Shown piece after piece: positions 9,824-18,673 of a stretch of DNA of 64,000 nt. The notes beneath the pieces were generated by a model. The model saw only the letters and a list, made by a program, of their open reading frames with translations, had not been told where the DNA came from and did no database searches. The stretch covers positions 1 through 64,000 of the forward strand of contig JAPLJG010000048.1 of the NCBI GenBank assembly GCA_026388735.1, in the 5' to 3' direction. The position numbers were made by a program, and so were the translations under genes. Within the stretch, counting starts at the first letter, position 1. Each line of letters starts with the position of its first letter. Source of the DNA: Deltaproteobacteria bacterium (GTDB taxonomy: Bacteria; Desulfobacterota; Desulfobulbia; Desulfobulbales; Desulfurivibrionaceae).

Positions 9824-12576
9824 ATGGCCAATCAATTTTCTGATTTCTATCGCAGCCTGGATGCTGATCCAGCCAAGCGTGGCAAACAGTTTGAGCACTT
9901 CGTCAAATGGTTCCTCAAAACTGATCCTGAATGGTCAACTCAAGTTGACCAAGTATGGCTCTGGGAGGAGTGGCCGGAACGCTGGGGTGCGGACTGCACG
10001 GTGAGCATTGGGCAGTGCAGGCCAAGTGCTACTCGCCTGACTACGACATCACCAAACACGATGTGGATAAATTCCTCAGCGAATCGAACAGGCCAAGCAT
10101 CAAACACCGCCTGCTGATCGCTACTACCGACCGCATCGGCGGCAACGCAAAGCAAGTCTGCGATGCGCAGGAAAAACCTGTTATCCGTTTTTTGCTATCT
10201 GATTTTGAACGCGCCGCGCTGGATTATCCCGCCAACTTTTTCGCACTGCCGCAAGCCAAACGCAAAGCTCGGCCCGAACCGCGTGACCACCAGCACGAAG
10301 CCATCAACGCCGTAGCACAAGGGCTGCAAACCGCTGATCGTGGCCAGCTCATCATGGCCTGCGGCACTGGCAAGACTTACGTAACGCTGTGGATCAAGGA
10401 ACAGCTTGCCGCACAACGCACCTTGGTACTGGTTCCGTCCTTGGGGCTACTGTCCCAGCTTTTGCGCGAATGGACATTCGCCGCCGCCACCCCATTTGAA
10501 GTGCTGTGCGTCTGCTCGGATCAAACCGTCGGCGCAAGAGGCAACGACGAAGCCATCCACAGCGTTGCCGACCTCGCCTTCCCCGTCACCTCGGATGCCG
10601 ACGAAGTAAAACGCTTTCTCAGCGGCGCAGGCAACCGCGTGGTTTTCTCCACCTACCAATCCTCCTCCGTCATCGCCGCAGCCCAAGCCGACCCATCTAT
10701 CCCCGCGTTTAATTTGGTCGTGGCGGACGAAGCCCACCGCTGTGCGGGTAAGGTTGGCAGCGAATTCGCCACCATTCTCGACAACGCGCAAATACGCAGT
10801 GCCAAAAGATTATTTGCCACCGCCACGCCGCGCACCTACACCAGCAGCGTTCATAAAGCTGCCGAAGATCGCGGGGTCGAAGTGGTCGGCATGGACAACG
10901 CCGCCCTGTTTGGCGAGGTGCTGTATGCCCTCCCGTTTGGCGAGGCCATCACCAGAAAACTGCTCACCGATTACCGCGTCGTCATCATCGGCGTGGACGA
11001 CCCCACCATCGCTCAGTGGATCGCCAACCGCGAACTGGTCGCCACCGGCACGGGGGTTGAGACAGACAGCGAATCGCTCGCCGCCCAGATCGGCTTGGGC
11101 AAAGCTATCAAAGACTATGATCTCAAACGCATCATCAGCTTCCACAGTCGCGTCAATCGCGTCGAAGCGTTCACCAGCGACATCCGGCAAATCAATGGCA
11201 TGGATCAGCGACGAACATCGCCCCAGCGGAACCCTACGCACCGACTTCGTCTCCGGTAACATGCCCGCCAACAAACGCAAAATCAAACTCGACCAACTCA
11301 AAGCCCTGAGCGCAGATGAACGCGGCGTGCTGAGCAATGCACGCTGCCTGTCCGAAGGCGTGGACGTGCCTTCCCTCGATGGCGTTGCGTTTATTGATCC
11401 ACGTCGCAGCTAAGTGGACATCATCCAGGCCGTGGGTCGCGCCATTCGTCTCAGTCCAGATAAGAAAGCTGGCACCATCGTCCTGCCGGTGTTCATCGCT
11501 GCCGGACAAAATGCCGAAGACACGATAGAGGCAAGTCACTTCAAACCCATCTGGGATGTGCTGAATGCGTTGAAAGCGCACGATGATGTGCTGGCTTGCG
11601 AACTGGATCAGATCAGGACCGAGTTGGGTAGGAAACACGGTGCAGGTGTCAGCGCAGAAGGGTTGGGTAAAATTTCGATTGATTAGCCTGCCACAGTGGA
11701 TGCGAATTTTGGCAGCGCGTTACGCACTTATCTGGTTGAGCAGGTCACGGCGTCTTGGAACTGCTGGTTTGGGCTGCAGGAGGCATTCGTAGAAAGAGAG
11801 GGGCATTGTATGCCTCCTGCGCTATACAAAATGGCAGATGGATATCGGCTTGGATCATGGGTTATTAGGCAACGAGCAACAAAAGACAGCCTGTCACCGG
11901 AACGCAAAGCACTGCTGGAGGCATTACCCGGTTGGTGCTGGGGTGCTTTTTCAGATAAGTGGGAAGAAGGATTTCGCAACCTCAAGGAATTCGCAGATCG
12001 AGAGGGGCATGCCAAGGTTCCTAGCGGTTACAAAACGGCAGATGGATATCGAGCACCTGGGTAGCGAACCAACGAGCAACAAAGACAGCCCTGTCACCGG
12101 AGCGCAAGGCACGGCTGGAGGCATTGCCGGGCTGGAGCAGGGATGCTTTATCAGACATGTGGGAAGAAAAATTTCGCAACCTCAAGGAATTTGTAGATCG
12201 AGAGGGGCAGGCCAAGGTTCCTTGCAATTACAAAACGGCAGATGGATATCGAATTGGTAAGTGGGTAGCGAGCCAACGAACAGCAAAAGATCGCCTGTCA
12301 CCGGAGCGCAAAGCACTGCTGGAGGCATTACCCGGTTGGAGCTGGGATACTTTGTCTGATAAGTGGGGAGAAGGATTTCGTAATCTCAAGGAATTTGTAG
12401 ATCGAGAGGGGCATGCCAAGGTTCCTAGCGGTTACAAAACGGCAGATGGGTATCGAGTCGGTAGCTGGGTAGCGAGCCAACGAACAGCAAAAGATCGCCT
12501 GTCACCGGTGCGCAAGGCACGGTTGGAAGCATTATCCGGTTGGGTTTGGCGACAAAGGAGGTCATGTGAGCGATGA
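9824..12576 (+). pseudogene. Decayed Mrr-like nuclease + SF2 helicase with C-terminal helicase-associated (HA) repeats
   Basis: Fragments in different frames form one protein: KRGKQFEHFVKWFLK...RWGADC / HWAVQAKCY; GTGKTYV Walker A; VADEAHRC DEAH; DPRRS*VDIIQAVGRAIR motif VI interrupted by TAA (11411-11413); TAG at 11684-11686; further shift near 12050. Confidence 0.88.
11750..12550 (+). repeat. About four tandem HA-domain repeats, about 204 bp period
   Basis: GATGGATATC/GATGGGTATC markers at 11837, 12041, 12241 and 12445 (spacing 204, 200, 204); 'CAAAACGGCAGATGGRTATCGA' and 'CTGTCACCGG' recur. Confidence 0.88.
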
Positions 12577-13427
12577 TGAGAAATTCGCACGAGCCTTAGC
12601 TGTGATCGAGAAAATCGAGGTAATGCCACGGGTTCGTGCGGCAACTGCTCCTGTTCTTGGTTTTCATCCGCACAAAAAAATGGCAGTTTTTAGGCTCTGT
12701 TATTCTCGTAAAGATCAACAATTGGCATTTTGCTTTGACAGCGGCACATGTGCTTGATGAGCGTTCAATTTCAGTACTGCATATCGGTTCTGGAGATAGA
12801 GTTGTATTACTTCGAGGTGCTTACGGGAGCACGGTGCTCCCGGGCTCCGGAAAACGCGAGGATGATAAAATCGACATAGGCATAGTCCGGCTCTCAGAGG
12901 AGACAGTACGGGAGATGCAGGAAGATGAATTTCTCGTCCTGGATGATATCTACGATTTGGATACGGCTACGATTACTGGCCACTATGTGTTCGCAGGCTA
13001 CCCTCGCTCGAAGCACAAGGGTGCCATCAAAAATGGGGAAGCGAAAGCAGCCCTGTATTCATTTGCTGTGGACACAGCTCCTCTCGCTGATTATCAAACC
13101 GCTAACCTGGACCCGAACATCAGTCTATTACTGCGATTTGAAAAACAAAACATGTGGGGTCCACAGGGTCAAGGTAACGGGATAGCTAGCCCGACGGGTA
13201 TATCCGGGGGAGGCGTATGGTTGATTGGTGATGCATTTGCGACTACTCCGATCAAACCACTTCTCGTTGCCATTGCCCTCGAGTGGTGGGGAAAACTGCG
13301 GGAGAAGAAACCGCCTAAGCGTGTTTTGGCAACCAAGATTCCTGTTGTTCTCTCGGTTATTTGGGATCGCTTTCCAGAGCTGCGCCCATATCTGCCAAAG
13401 TCACCAGATAAAGACAGGAGCGGTTAA
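12566..13427 (+). pseudogene. Trypsin-like serine protease, frameshifted at a poly-A run (or contingency/slippage gene)
   Basis: GTG start at 12566 with AGGAGG RBS; frame 12566.. joins frame 12636..13427 across A7 (12674-12680); catalytic-triad-like motifs LTAAHVL, DKIDIGIVRL, PTGISGGGVW. Confidence 0.75.
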
Positions 13428-13545
13428 TAGAACTACTTTTGGCATTTGAGAAGGGGGGCTGACAGAGCAATGGTCAGCAAGGAAATTCAGCCGACTCGGA
13501 GCGCGGCTAATTTTAAGAATTATACCATAGAACGAGGTTTGAAAC

Positions 13546-13926
13546 ATGAATCGGCAGGAACTCGAGAATATCTTGCAGAAAATGTCGCCCGAAAACTTTG
13601 ATGCTTTTGTGGAAAAGTTCGGTGGTGACGCTAAGTCAGCGAACACAATTATACGCAACTACATTGATCACCCTGAGTGGGAGCCGCGACTTTGTCAAAT
13701 TCTTGGCTTTTCCACAGAGGAAGAGCGCCGGACTCAATCTATTTTGCTGTCGGCAGTATCCGCCAGATGGTCAGCTATAGCCGCTGCAATCTCGGCAATC
13801 ATTTCTCTCTTGGCGCTTCTTTTTGCCTTAGGGTTTGGGAAGGTGTGCGAGCAGGGGGCACAACAAAGCGCTCCAGCCGATTGGGGCAAGCCGACCGCTT
13901 CGCAGCCAGCGTCCCATGGTGGCTGA
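13546..13926 (+). CDS. Small protein with soluble N-terminal domain and a hydrophobic segment
   Basis: MNRQELENILQKMSPENFDAFVEKFGGDAKSANTIIRNYIDHPEWEPRLCQILGF... then WSAIAAAISAIISLLALLFALGFG. Confidence 0.6.
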   Translation: MNRQELENILQKMSPENFDAFVEKFGGDAKSANTIIRNYIDHPEWEPRLCQILGFSTEEERRTQSILLSAVSARWSAIAAAISAIISLLALLFALGFGKVCEQGAQQSAPADWGKPTASQPASHGG

Positions 13927-13940
13927 CCTTCGCGTTCGGC
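13858..13940. other. attC-like imperfect inverted repeat (possible integron recombination site, degenerate)
   Basis: R''-like GCACAAC, L''-like CAGCC, inner TGGGGC/GTCCCA stem, L'-like GGCTG, R'-like GTTCGGC over 83 bp. Confidence 0.35.
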
Positions 13941-13971
13941 GGATGGATGCATTAAAAAGACAATCCAAAGG

Positions 13972-14745
13972 GTGGAGTGCATAAAGTCATATGGCAAAAG
14001 AAAGTACAGTTCAATGTGCTATTTTTGTGGCAAAGCCGCAAGCGAAGACGAACATGCCCCGCCAAAACAAATGTTCAAAAATTTTGTGTGTGATAGCATA
14101 ACGGTGCCGTCCTGTAGTTTACATAACAGCAATAAAGGAGAGCATGACCAAGCAATTGTGAGTGCTCTCCTGCTCCCGTTATATAATGGAAACATCAAAT
14201 ATCCTCTTGAAAAGGAGGTTCAGAAAGCTGTAGACACCGGAAAATCTTCTTTTGAGCGTGCGAAGCTGAAGGCAATAGATAGTCCATTGCTCAAAAATCC
14301 CCCAGAATCTTTAAAAGATTTACCGAACTTAACCTATCTTGTGTCATCCATAGATATAAATATGTGGATCAAGCAATTGCCCGCAGCTTTAGTTTGGGAT
14401 GCTTCAAAATTTTTTGACCCCAACATAGACTGGGAAAAATCAATTGCATGGAGTCCGAACCGGATAGTTTCTAATGCCAATACCTCATTAGAAACAGGGG
14501 GAGTTCAGTTAATTTTGAAAAAACAAATTGAAATTCAGCAATGTCTTGAGTCTTTTGATTGGGCAGATGGTTGGTCTGCCTCGCCAAGAGCTTATCCTGA
14601 AAGCATCTATTTTTTTCAAATCTATTTTCCCGGCAACAATGAAGTAATATTCAAACACAAATTTTATAACCGCTATACTTGGTATATGTGGTTTTCAGCC
14701 TCAACTGATATTATCTCTATAATAAAAAGTAAAATTTCGGCATAG
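13972..14745 (+). CDS. HNH-endonuclease-like protein
   Basis: CYFCGKAASEDEHAPPKQMF...VPSCSLHNSNKGEHD pattern of HNH/zinc-finger nucleases; AT-rich. Start may be 14014. Confidence 0.6.
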   Translation: MECIKSYGKRKYSSMCYFCGKAASEDEHAPPKQMFKNFVCDSITVPSCSLHNSNKGEHDQAIVSALLLPLYNGNIKYPLEKEVQKAVDTGKSSFERAKLKAIDSPLLKNPPESLKDLPNLTYLVSSIDINMWIKQLPAALVWDASKFFDPNIDWEKSIAWSPNRIVSNANTSLETGGVQLILKKQIEIQQCLESFDWADGWSASPRAYPESIYFFQIYFPGNNEVIFKHKFYNRYTWYMWFSASTDIISIIKSKISA

Positions 14746-14870
14746 AGGAGGGGGACGGGGTGTGGGGAATTAGGGAACGCCCATGATTTAATGCGTTTCT
14801 TGCAGGGGTGGGGACCTTAGCGGGACGGCACTTGATATTCTTAGGTTCTTGCAAAAAAAATCAACAAACC

Positions 14871-15203
14871 TCAATGGGCGTGTGCGGTGGTTTCGTCCAG
14901 ACGCTCTGCGACCCAGGCGTTGAGGCTTTTACCGGCGGCCCTTGCTGCAATATAAGCCCTGCGGTGCAGGTCCGGGGAGAGGCGCAACACGAACTTGCCG
15001 GTAAACGGCTTTTCCGGGGCCTGCCCAAGTTGGGCGCAAAAGTCCAGGTAATCGTCCACCGAGTCATGAAACGCCTGTCGTACTTCCTCAACCGTGGTTC
15101 CCTGAAAGGTGATGACGTCACGGGTGTTGATGACATCGCCGTGGAAAATTCCGGCCTCGTCGTCAAACTCGACCTTGCCCACATATCCCTTGTATTCCAT
15201 CAT
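14871..15203 (-). CDS. hicB: HicB-family antitoxin
   Basis: YKGYVGKVEFDDEAGIFHGDVINTRDVITFQG...; C-terminal RHH 'KFVLRLSPDLHRRAYIAARAAGKSLNAWVAERL'. Confidence 0.9.
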   Translation of the reverse strand: MMEYKGYVGKVEFDDEAGIFHGDVINTRDVITFQGTTVEEVRQAFHDSVDDYLDFCAQLGQAPEKPFTGKFVLRLSPDLHRRAYIAARAAGKSLNAWVAERLDETTAHAH

Positions 15204-15454
15204 GGCGCTTGCCCTCCTGCTTCAATAAATCTCCGGACAGAGACTACCGCGCCCCGGTCTGTTTCTTTTTGTGGATGCGGGCGGTGAAAGGTGGCTCTGG
15301 CCCCGTTGAACAGAAATCGAACCCGCGAGCCATTTCCTTCGTAGCGATCAGCCCCCATGGCCACGAGGAGTGCCTCAATGTCATCCCAGAGGATATTTGC
15401 CCGAATAGGATCGGCAAAGATGGCTTCCAGGGTTTTGCGGTGTTTGCTGTTCAC
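15200..15454 (-). CDS. hicA: HicA-family toxin
   Basis: HicA-like fold with GSRVRFLFNGARATFHRPHP; overlaps hicB by 4 nt. Confidence 0.88.
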   Translation of the reverse strand: MNSKHRKTLEAIFADPIRANILWDDIEALLVAMGADRYEGNGSRVRFLFNGARATFHRPHPQKETDRGAVVSVRRFIEAGGQAP

Positions 15455-15462
15455 GTTTATTT

Positions 15463-15481
15463 AGTATCATAATTGGATACT
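15463..15481. promoter_or_regulatory. Putative HicB operator
   Basis: AGTATC-ATAATTG-GATACT inverted repeat immediately upstream of hicA. Confidence 0.5.
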
Positions 15482-15562
15482 GTTGGCAAGCCGGATTTTT
15501 TGATGCAATTCGCTGATCATCCTGGTCTTGAAAAAAAGCCGGGCGGCTGGTAGGGTGCGGCC

Positions 15563-15763
15563 ATGAAACTTCTTGTCACTGTGCTTGGTCTGTTTTTTGT
15601 TCTGGAAGCGATTCCCTATGTCCTCTTTCCCGAGGCCATGCAGCGCTGGCTGGCGCGGATCGGCCTGATGCCCGCCGGGGTCTTGCGGACCACGGGCCTT
15701 TTTGCCCTGGGCCTTGGGCTTCTGCTCTGCTATCTCACCCAGCGAACCGGGCTCTTTCCCTGA
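15563..15763 (+). CDS. DUF2065-family small membrane protein
   Basis: MKLLVTVLGLFFVLEAIPYVLFPEAMQRWLARI. Confidence 0.85.
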   Translation: MKLLVTVLGLFFVLEAIPYVLFPEAMQRWLARIGLMPAGVLRTTGLFALGLGLLLCYLTQRTGLFP

Positions 15764-15819
15764 CGGGAGCGGTCGTTTTCCCCGGGTTCTCCTCATTCCC
15801 CATCCTTACGCAAACTCAA

Positions 15820-16938
15820 ATGGACTCCATGGCCAGCACCACTGACTTTTTTCTTGCCTCCTATCACTTCGCGCTGCCCGAGGAGAATATCGCCCAGCAC
15901 CCCCTTGTGCGCCGTGATTCTTCGCGGCTGCTGGTGGTGGATTGTCTGGACGAAGAGACCAGGGATCGACAATTTAGCGACATCTGTGATTATCTTGCGC
16001 CAGGGGATCTTCTGGTGGTCAACAATACCCGGGTTTTCCCGGCCCGTCTGCTGGGGAGAAAGGAAACCGGCGGTAAGGCTGAACTGTTGATCTTGGAGTA
16101 CCCGGTTCCTGAAGCGGGTTCTGACAGGGGGGATGCGGATGGCTGGCAGCAGGCCGAAGTGATCGGGCTGGTGAAAAGCGCCAAGCGGCCGCAGCCGGAA
16201 GGAAAGTTGATTTTTTCGGAGAATTTGGTGGGTACGGTGCGGGAACTGCTCCCCGACGGCAAGGTGCGGGTTGTCTTGCGTTTTCGGGGAGTTCTGGCTA
16301 GGCTTTTGGAGGCGCACGGGCAGATGCCTCTGCCTCCCTATATCCGCAGGGAAGAGGGGCAGACCGAGGAAGACCGGCAGCGCTATCAGACGGTCTATGC
16401 CGAAAATCCCGGCGCGGTGGCTGCACCTACTGCCGGGCTGCATTTTACCCCAGAGCTTTTGGCGAGGATTCAGGCGCAAGGGGTACGCATTGCCCAGGTC
16501 ACGCTGCATGTTGGCTACGGCACCTTTGCCCCGGTGCGGGTCGAGGATATCCGGGAACATGCGATCCATGCCGAATATCTCAAGGTTTCAGAAGAAGCAG
16601 CCGCACTGGTCAACGAAACACGGGCAGCAGGCGGGAGGGTCTGGGCGGTGGGCACCACCTCGGTGCGGGCTTTGGAGTTTGCCGCCGATGCCACGGGGCA
16701 GGTTTCAGCCCGAAGCGGTTCCTGCGACCTGTATATCTATCCAGGCTATCGGTTCAGAGTGGTTGACAATCTGATCACCAATTTCCACCTGCCGCAGTCA
16801 TCCCTGCTCTTTTTGGTCAGTGCTCTGGCGGGACGGTCGCGGATTCTTGCGGCGTACAGGGAGGCGGTGGAAAAAGGGTACAGGTTTTACAGCTACGGGG
16901 ACGCCATGGTCTTGATTACCAGGCATCCCCAAAGGTGA
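15820..16938 (+). CDS. queA: S-adenosylmethionine:tRNA ribosyltransferase-isomerase
   Basis: DFFLASYHFALPEENIAQHPLVRRDSSRLLV; NFHLPQSSLLFLVSALAG. Confidence 0.97.
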   Translation: MDSMASTTDFFLASYHFALPEENIAQHPLVRRDSSRLLVVDCLDEETRDRQFSDICDYLAPGDLLVVNNTRVFPARLLGRKETGGKAELLILEYPVPEAGSDRGDADGWQQAEVIGLVKSAKRPQPEGKLIFSENLVGTVRELLPDGKVRVVLRFRGVLARLLEAHGQMPLPPYIRREEGQTEEDRQRYQTVYAENPGAVAAPTAGLHFTPELLARIQAQGVRIAQVTLHVGYGTFAPVRVEDIREHAIHAEYLKVSEEAAALVNETRAAGGRVWAVGTTSVRALEFAADATGQVSARSGSCDLYIYPGYRFRVVDNLITNFHLPQSSLLFLVSALAGRSRILAAYREAVEKGYRFYSYGDAMVLITRHPQR

Positions 16939-16944
16939 TTTTGC

Positions 16945-17217
16945 TCAGTCGCACTTGCAGGCGCAGTTTTCCTTGGCCGGACAGGATGGGGCGGCGTCGG
17001 AGCTTGCCGTAGAGCAGGTCGGGGTTGCCTTGCCGGGGCTGTTGCTGTAGCCATCGGAGTACCAGCCCCCACCTTTTAGCTGGAAGGAGCTCCGGGAGAT
17101 AAGTTTCTTGAGGCTGCCCGTGCAGGAGGGGCAGGTGGTCAGCGGTTTGTCGGACAAGCTCTGCTGCGTTTCGATCACATCCTGGCAGGCTTCACACTGG
17201 TATTCATAGATAGGCAT
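16945..17217 (-). CDS. FmdB-family zinc-ribbon protein
   Basis: MPIYEYQCEACQDVIETQQSLSDKPLTTCPSC. Confidence 0.92.
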   Translation of the reverse strand: MPIYEYQCEACQDVIETQQSLSDKPLTTCPSCTGSLKKLISRSSFQLKGGGWYSDGYSNSPGKATPTCSTASSDAAPSCPAKENCACKCD

Positions 17218-17458
17218 TTCTGGTCCCTCCGTTTTGAGTCCAGTACGGTGATGCGTTTAAAAAAAGCGCCAGAAACAATGGGGTTGTATTGTTTCCAGCG
17301 AAACATTTATAGAATTTGCTATATATTACGGTATGGCCATTCTTGGAAATGGGTTATAATTTAATGCCGGTTGACTGATCTGTCAATGTTTAGCAACGGA
17401 TTCCCCGGCGGGATGCGGGAACCGGCTTGTTTTAGGAAAAAAATAACGAGGAACAGAC

Positions 17459-17767
17459 GTGCAGAGAATATTGTTAGCCCAGGCTGGCCCGGGAATGATT
17501 CTGGCCAGGGAAATTCTCAACCCCGAGGGGATGGTGCTCTGCGGGGGCGGAACGGTGTTGAGTGAGGCTCTGATCGAGCGTCTGGCCAACATGGACGTCA
17601 TTGATGTGACGGTGGAAGGGCATCCCGTGAACATCGAGGGGGAGAAGACTTTGCAGGAGGAATTGCAGGAGATTGATTTGCGCTTCCAACGGGTTGAAGA
17701 CATCGCGCCGCTCATGTATCTCAAGAAGCGGATTCAAGCAAAGCTGGCGGCCTCGCGGGGTGCATGA
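17459..17767 (+). CDS. Conserved small protein associated with HDOD gene
   Basis: GTG start; overlaps the HDOD gene start by 4 nt. Confidence 0.6.
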   Translation: MQRILLAQAGPGMILAREILNPEGMVLCGGGTVLSEALIERLANMDVIDVTVEGHPVNIEGEKTLQEELQEIDLRFQRVEDIAPLMYLKKRIQAKLAASRGA

Positions 17768-18633
17768 TGGATGAGCAAAAACGTGCAGAGTTTAAAAAGG
17801 TGCTGCGGGAGATAAAAAGTCTGCCGACCCTGCCGGGAATCGTTGCCAAACTGGGCAAAATGGCGGAAAATCCGGATACCACCACGGAGCAGATGGGCCG
17901 GGTGATCAGCAAGGATCACATCCTGGCCAGCAAGCTGCTCAAGCTGGTCAATTCGGCGTTTTATGGCTTTCCGCAACGGATCAGCTCGTTGAACAGTGCC
18001 ATCATCCTCCTGGGCTTTAATGTTATCAAGAGTCTGATTATCAGCGCCTCCATCTTTGAGGTTATGGAGTCCCAGGATGTGGAGCTTTGGGAGCATTCTC
18101 TGGGCTGCGCCGTGGTTTGCAACGTGCTGGCCCGGCATCTGGGGGTGAAGGACCCGGAAGAGATCAGCACCGCCGGGCTTATCCATGATATCGGCAAGGT
18201 TGCCATCAAGATGGAGTTGCCCAAAGAGTACGCAATGATCACGGCGTTGTCCCAAGAGAAAAAAATCTCCAGGTTTGAGGCGGAACGGGAGATCCTGGGC
18301 CTTGATCATGCCGAGGTGGGAAGCTGGCTTGCCAAGAGCTGGAACCTGCCCAACAAGCTGGTCGAGCCCATTGCCTGCCACCATGATCCGCAGCATGCCA
18401 AGGACGAGCAGGTTGCCAGCGCCATTGTTCATTTCGCCAATATCATGATCCGGGGGCTTGGTTATGGTCATGCCGGAGATATCTGGGTGCCGCCGTTGAA
18501 CAACAAGGCCTGGAAGTTGCTGGGCCTTGCCCCCGCTGATATTGATCCGCTGCTCCAGGAGATCGAGGAAAAGCTTTGGGACGTCAAGGGCTTCAGCCTC
18601 GATATTCAGCCCGGGGCGGAAGGCGCGGCATGA
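17764..18633 (+). CDS. HDOD domain protein
   Basis: LPTLPGIVAKLGKMAENPDTTTEQMGRVISKDHILASKLLKLVNSAFYGFP...AGLIHDIGKVA. Confidence 0.92.
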   Translation: MMDEQKRAEFKKVLREIKSLPTLPGIVAKLGKMAENPDTTTEQMGRVISKDHILASKLLKLVNSAFYGFPQRISSLNSAIILLGFNVIKSLIISASIFEVMESQDVELWEHSLGCAVVCNVLARHLGVKDPEEISTAGLIHDIGKVAIKMELPKEYAMITALSQEKKISRFEAEREILGLDHAEVGSWLAKSWNLPNKLVEPIACHHDPQHAKDEQVASAIVHFANIMIRGLGYGHAGDIWVPPLNNKAWKLLGLAPADIDPLLQEIEEKLWDVKGFSLDIQPGAEGAA

Positions 18634-18673
18634 GGATTTCTCCCGTTGCCCGCATGCTTGAGGTGGAGCGAAA

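Noticed and set aside
11411-11413. In-frame stop as recoding event
   Set aside because: TAA cannot encode Sec/Pyl and falls in helicase motif VI of an otherwise decayed gene.
11684-11686. In-frame TAG as pyrrolysine codon
   Set aside because: The same gene also has TAA and frameshifts; decay is simpler and no Pyl machinery is seen.
11837-12460. CRISPR-like array
   Set aside because: The about 204-bp period and coding content show protein-domain repeats, not short repeats with unique spacers.
14746-14870. Possible MITE or IS end after the HNH-like gene
   Set aside because: No clear terminal inverted repeats or target duplication could be identified by eye.
15310-15330. tRNA T-loop-like sequence (ATCGAACCCGCGAG)
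   Set aside because: Lies within hicA coding sequence; no cloverleaf around it.
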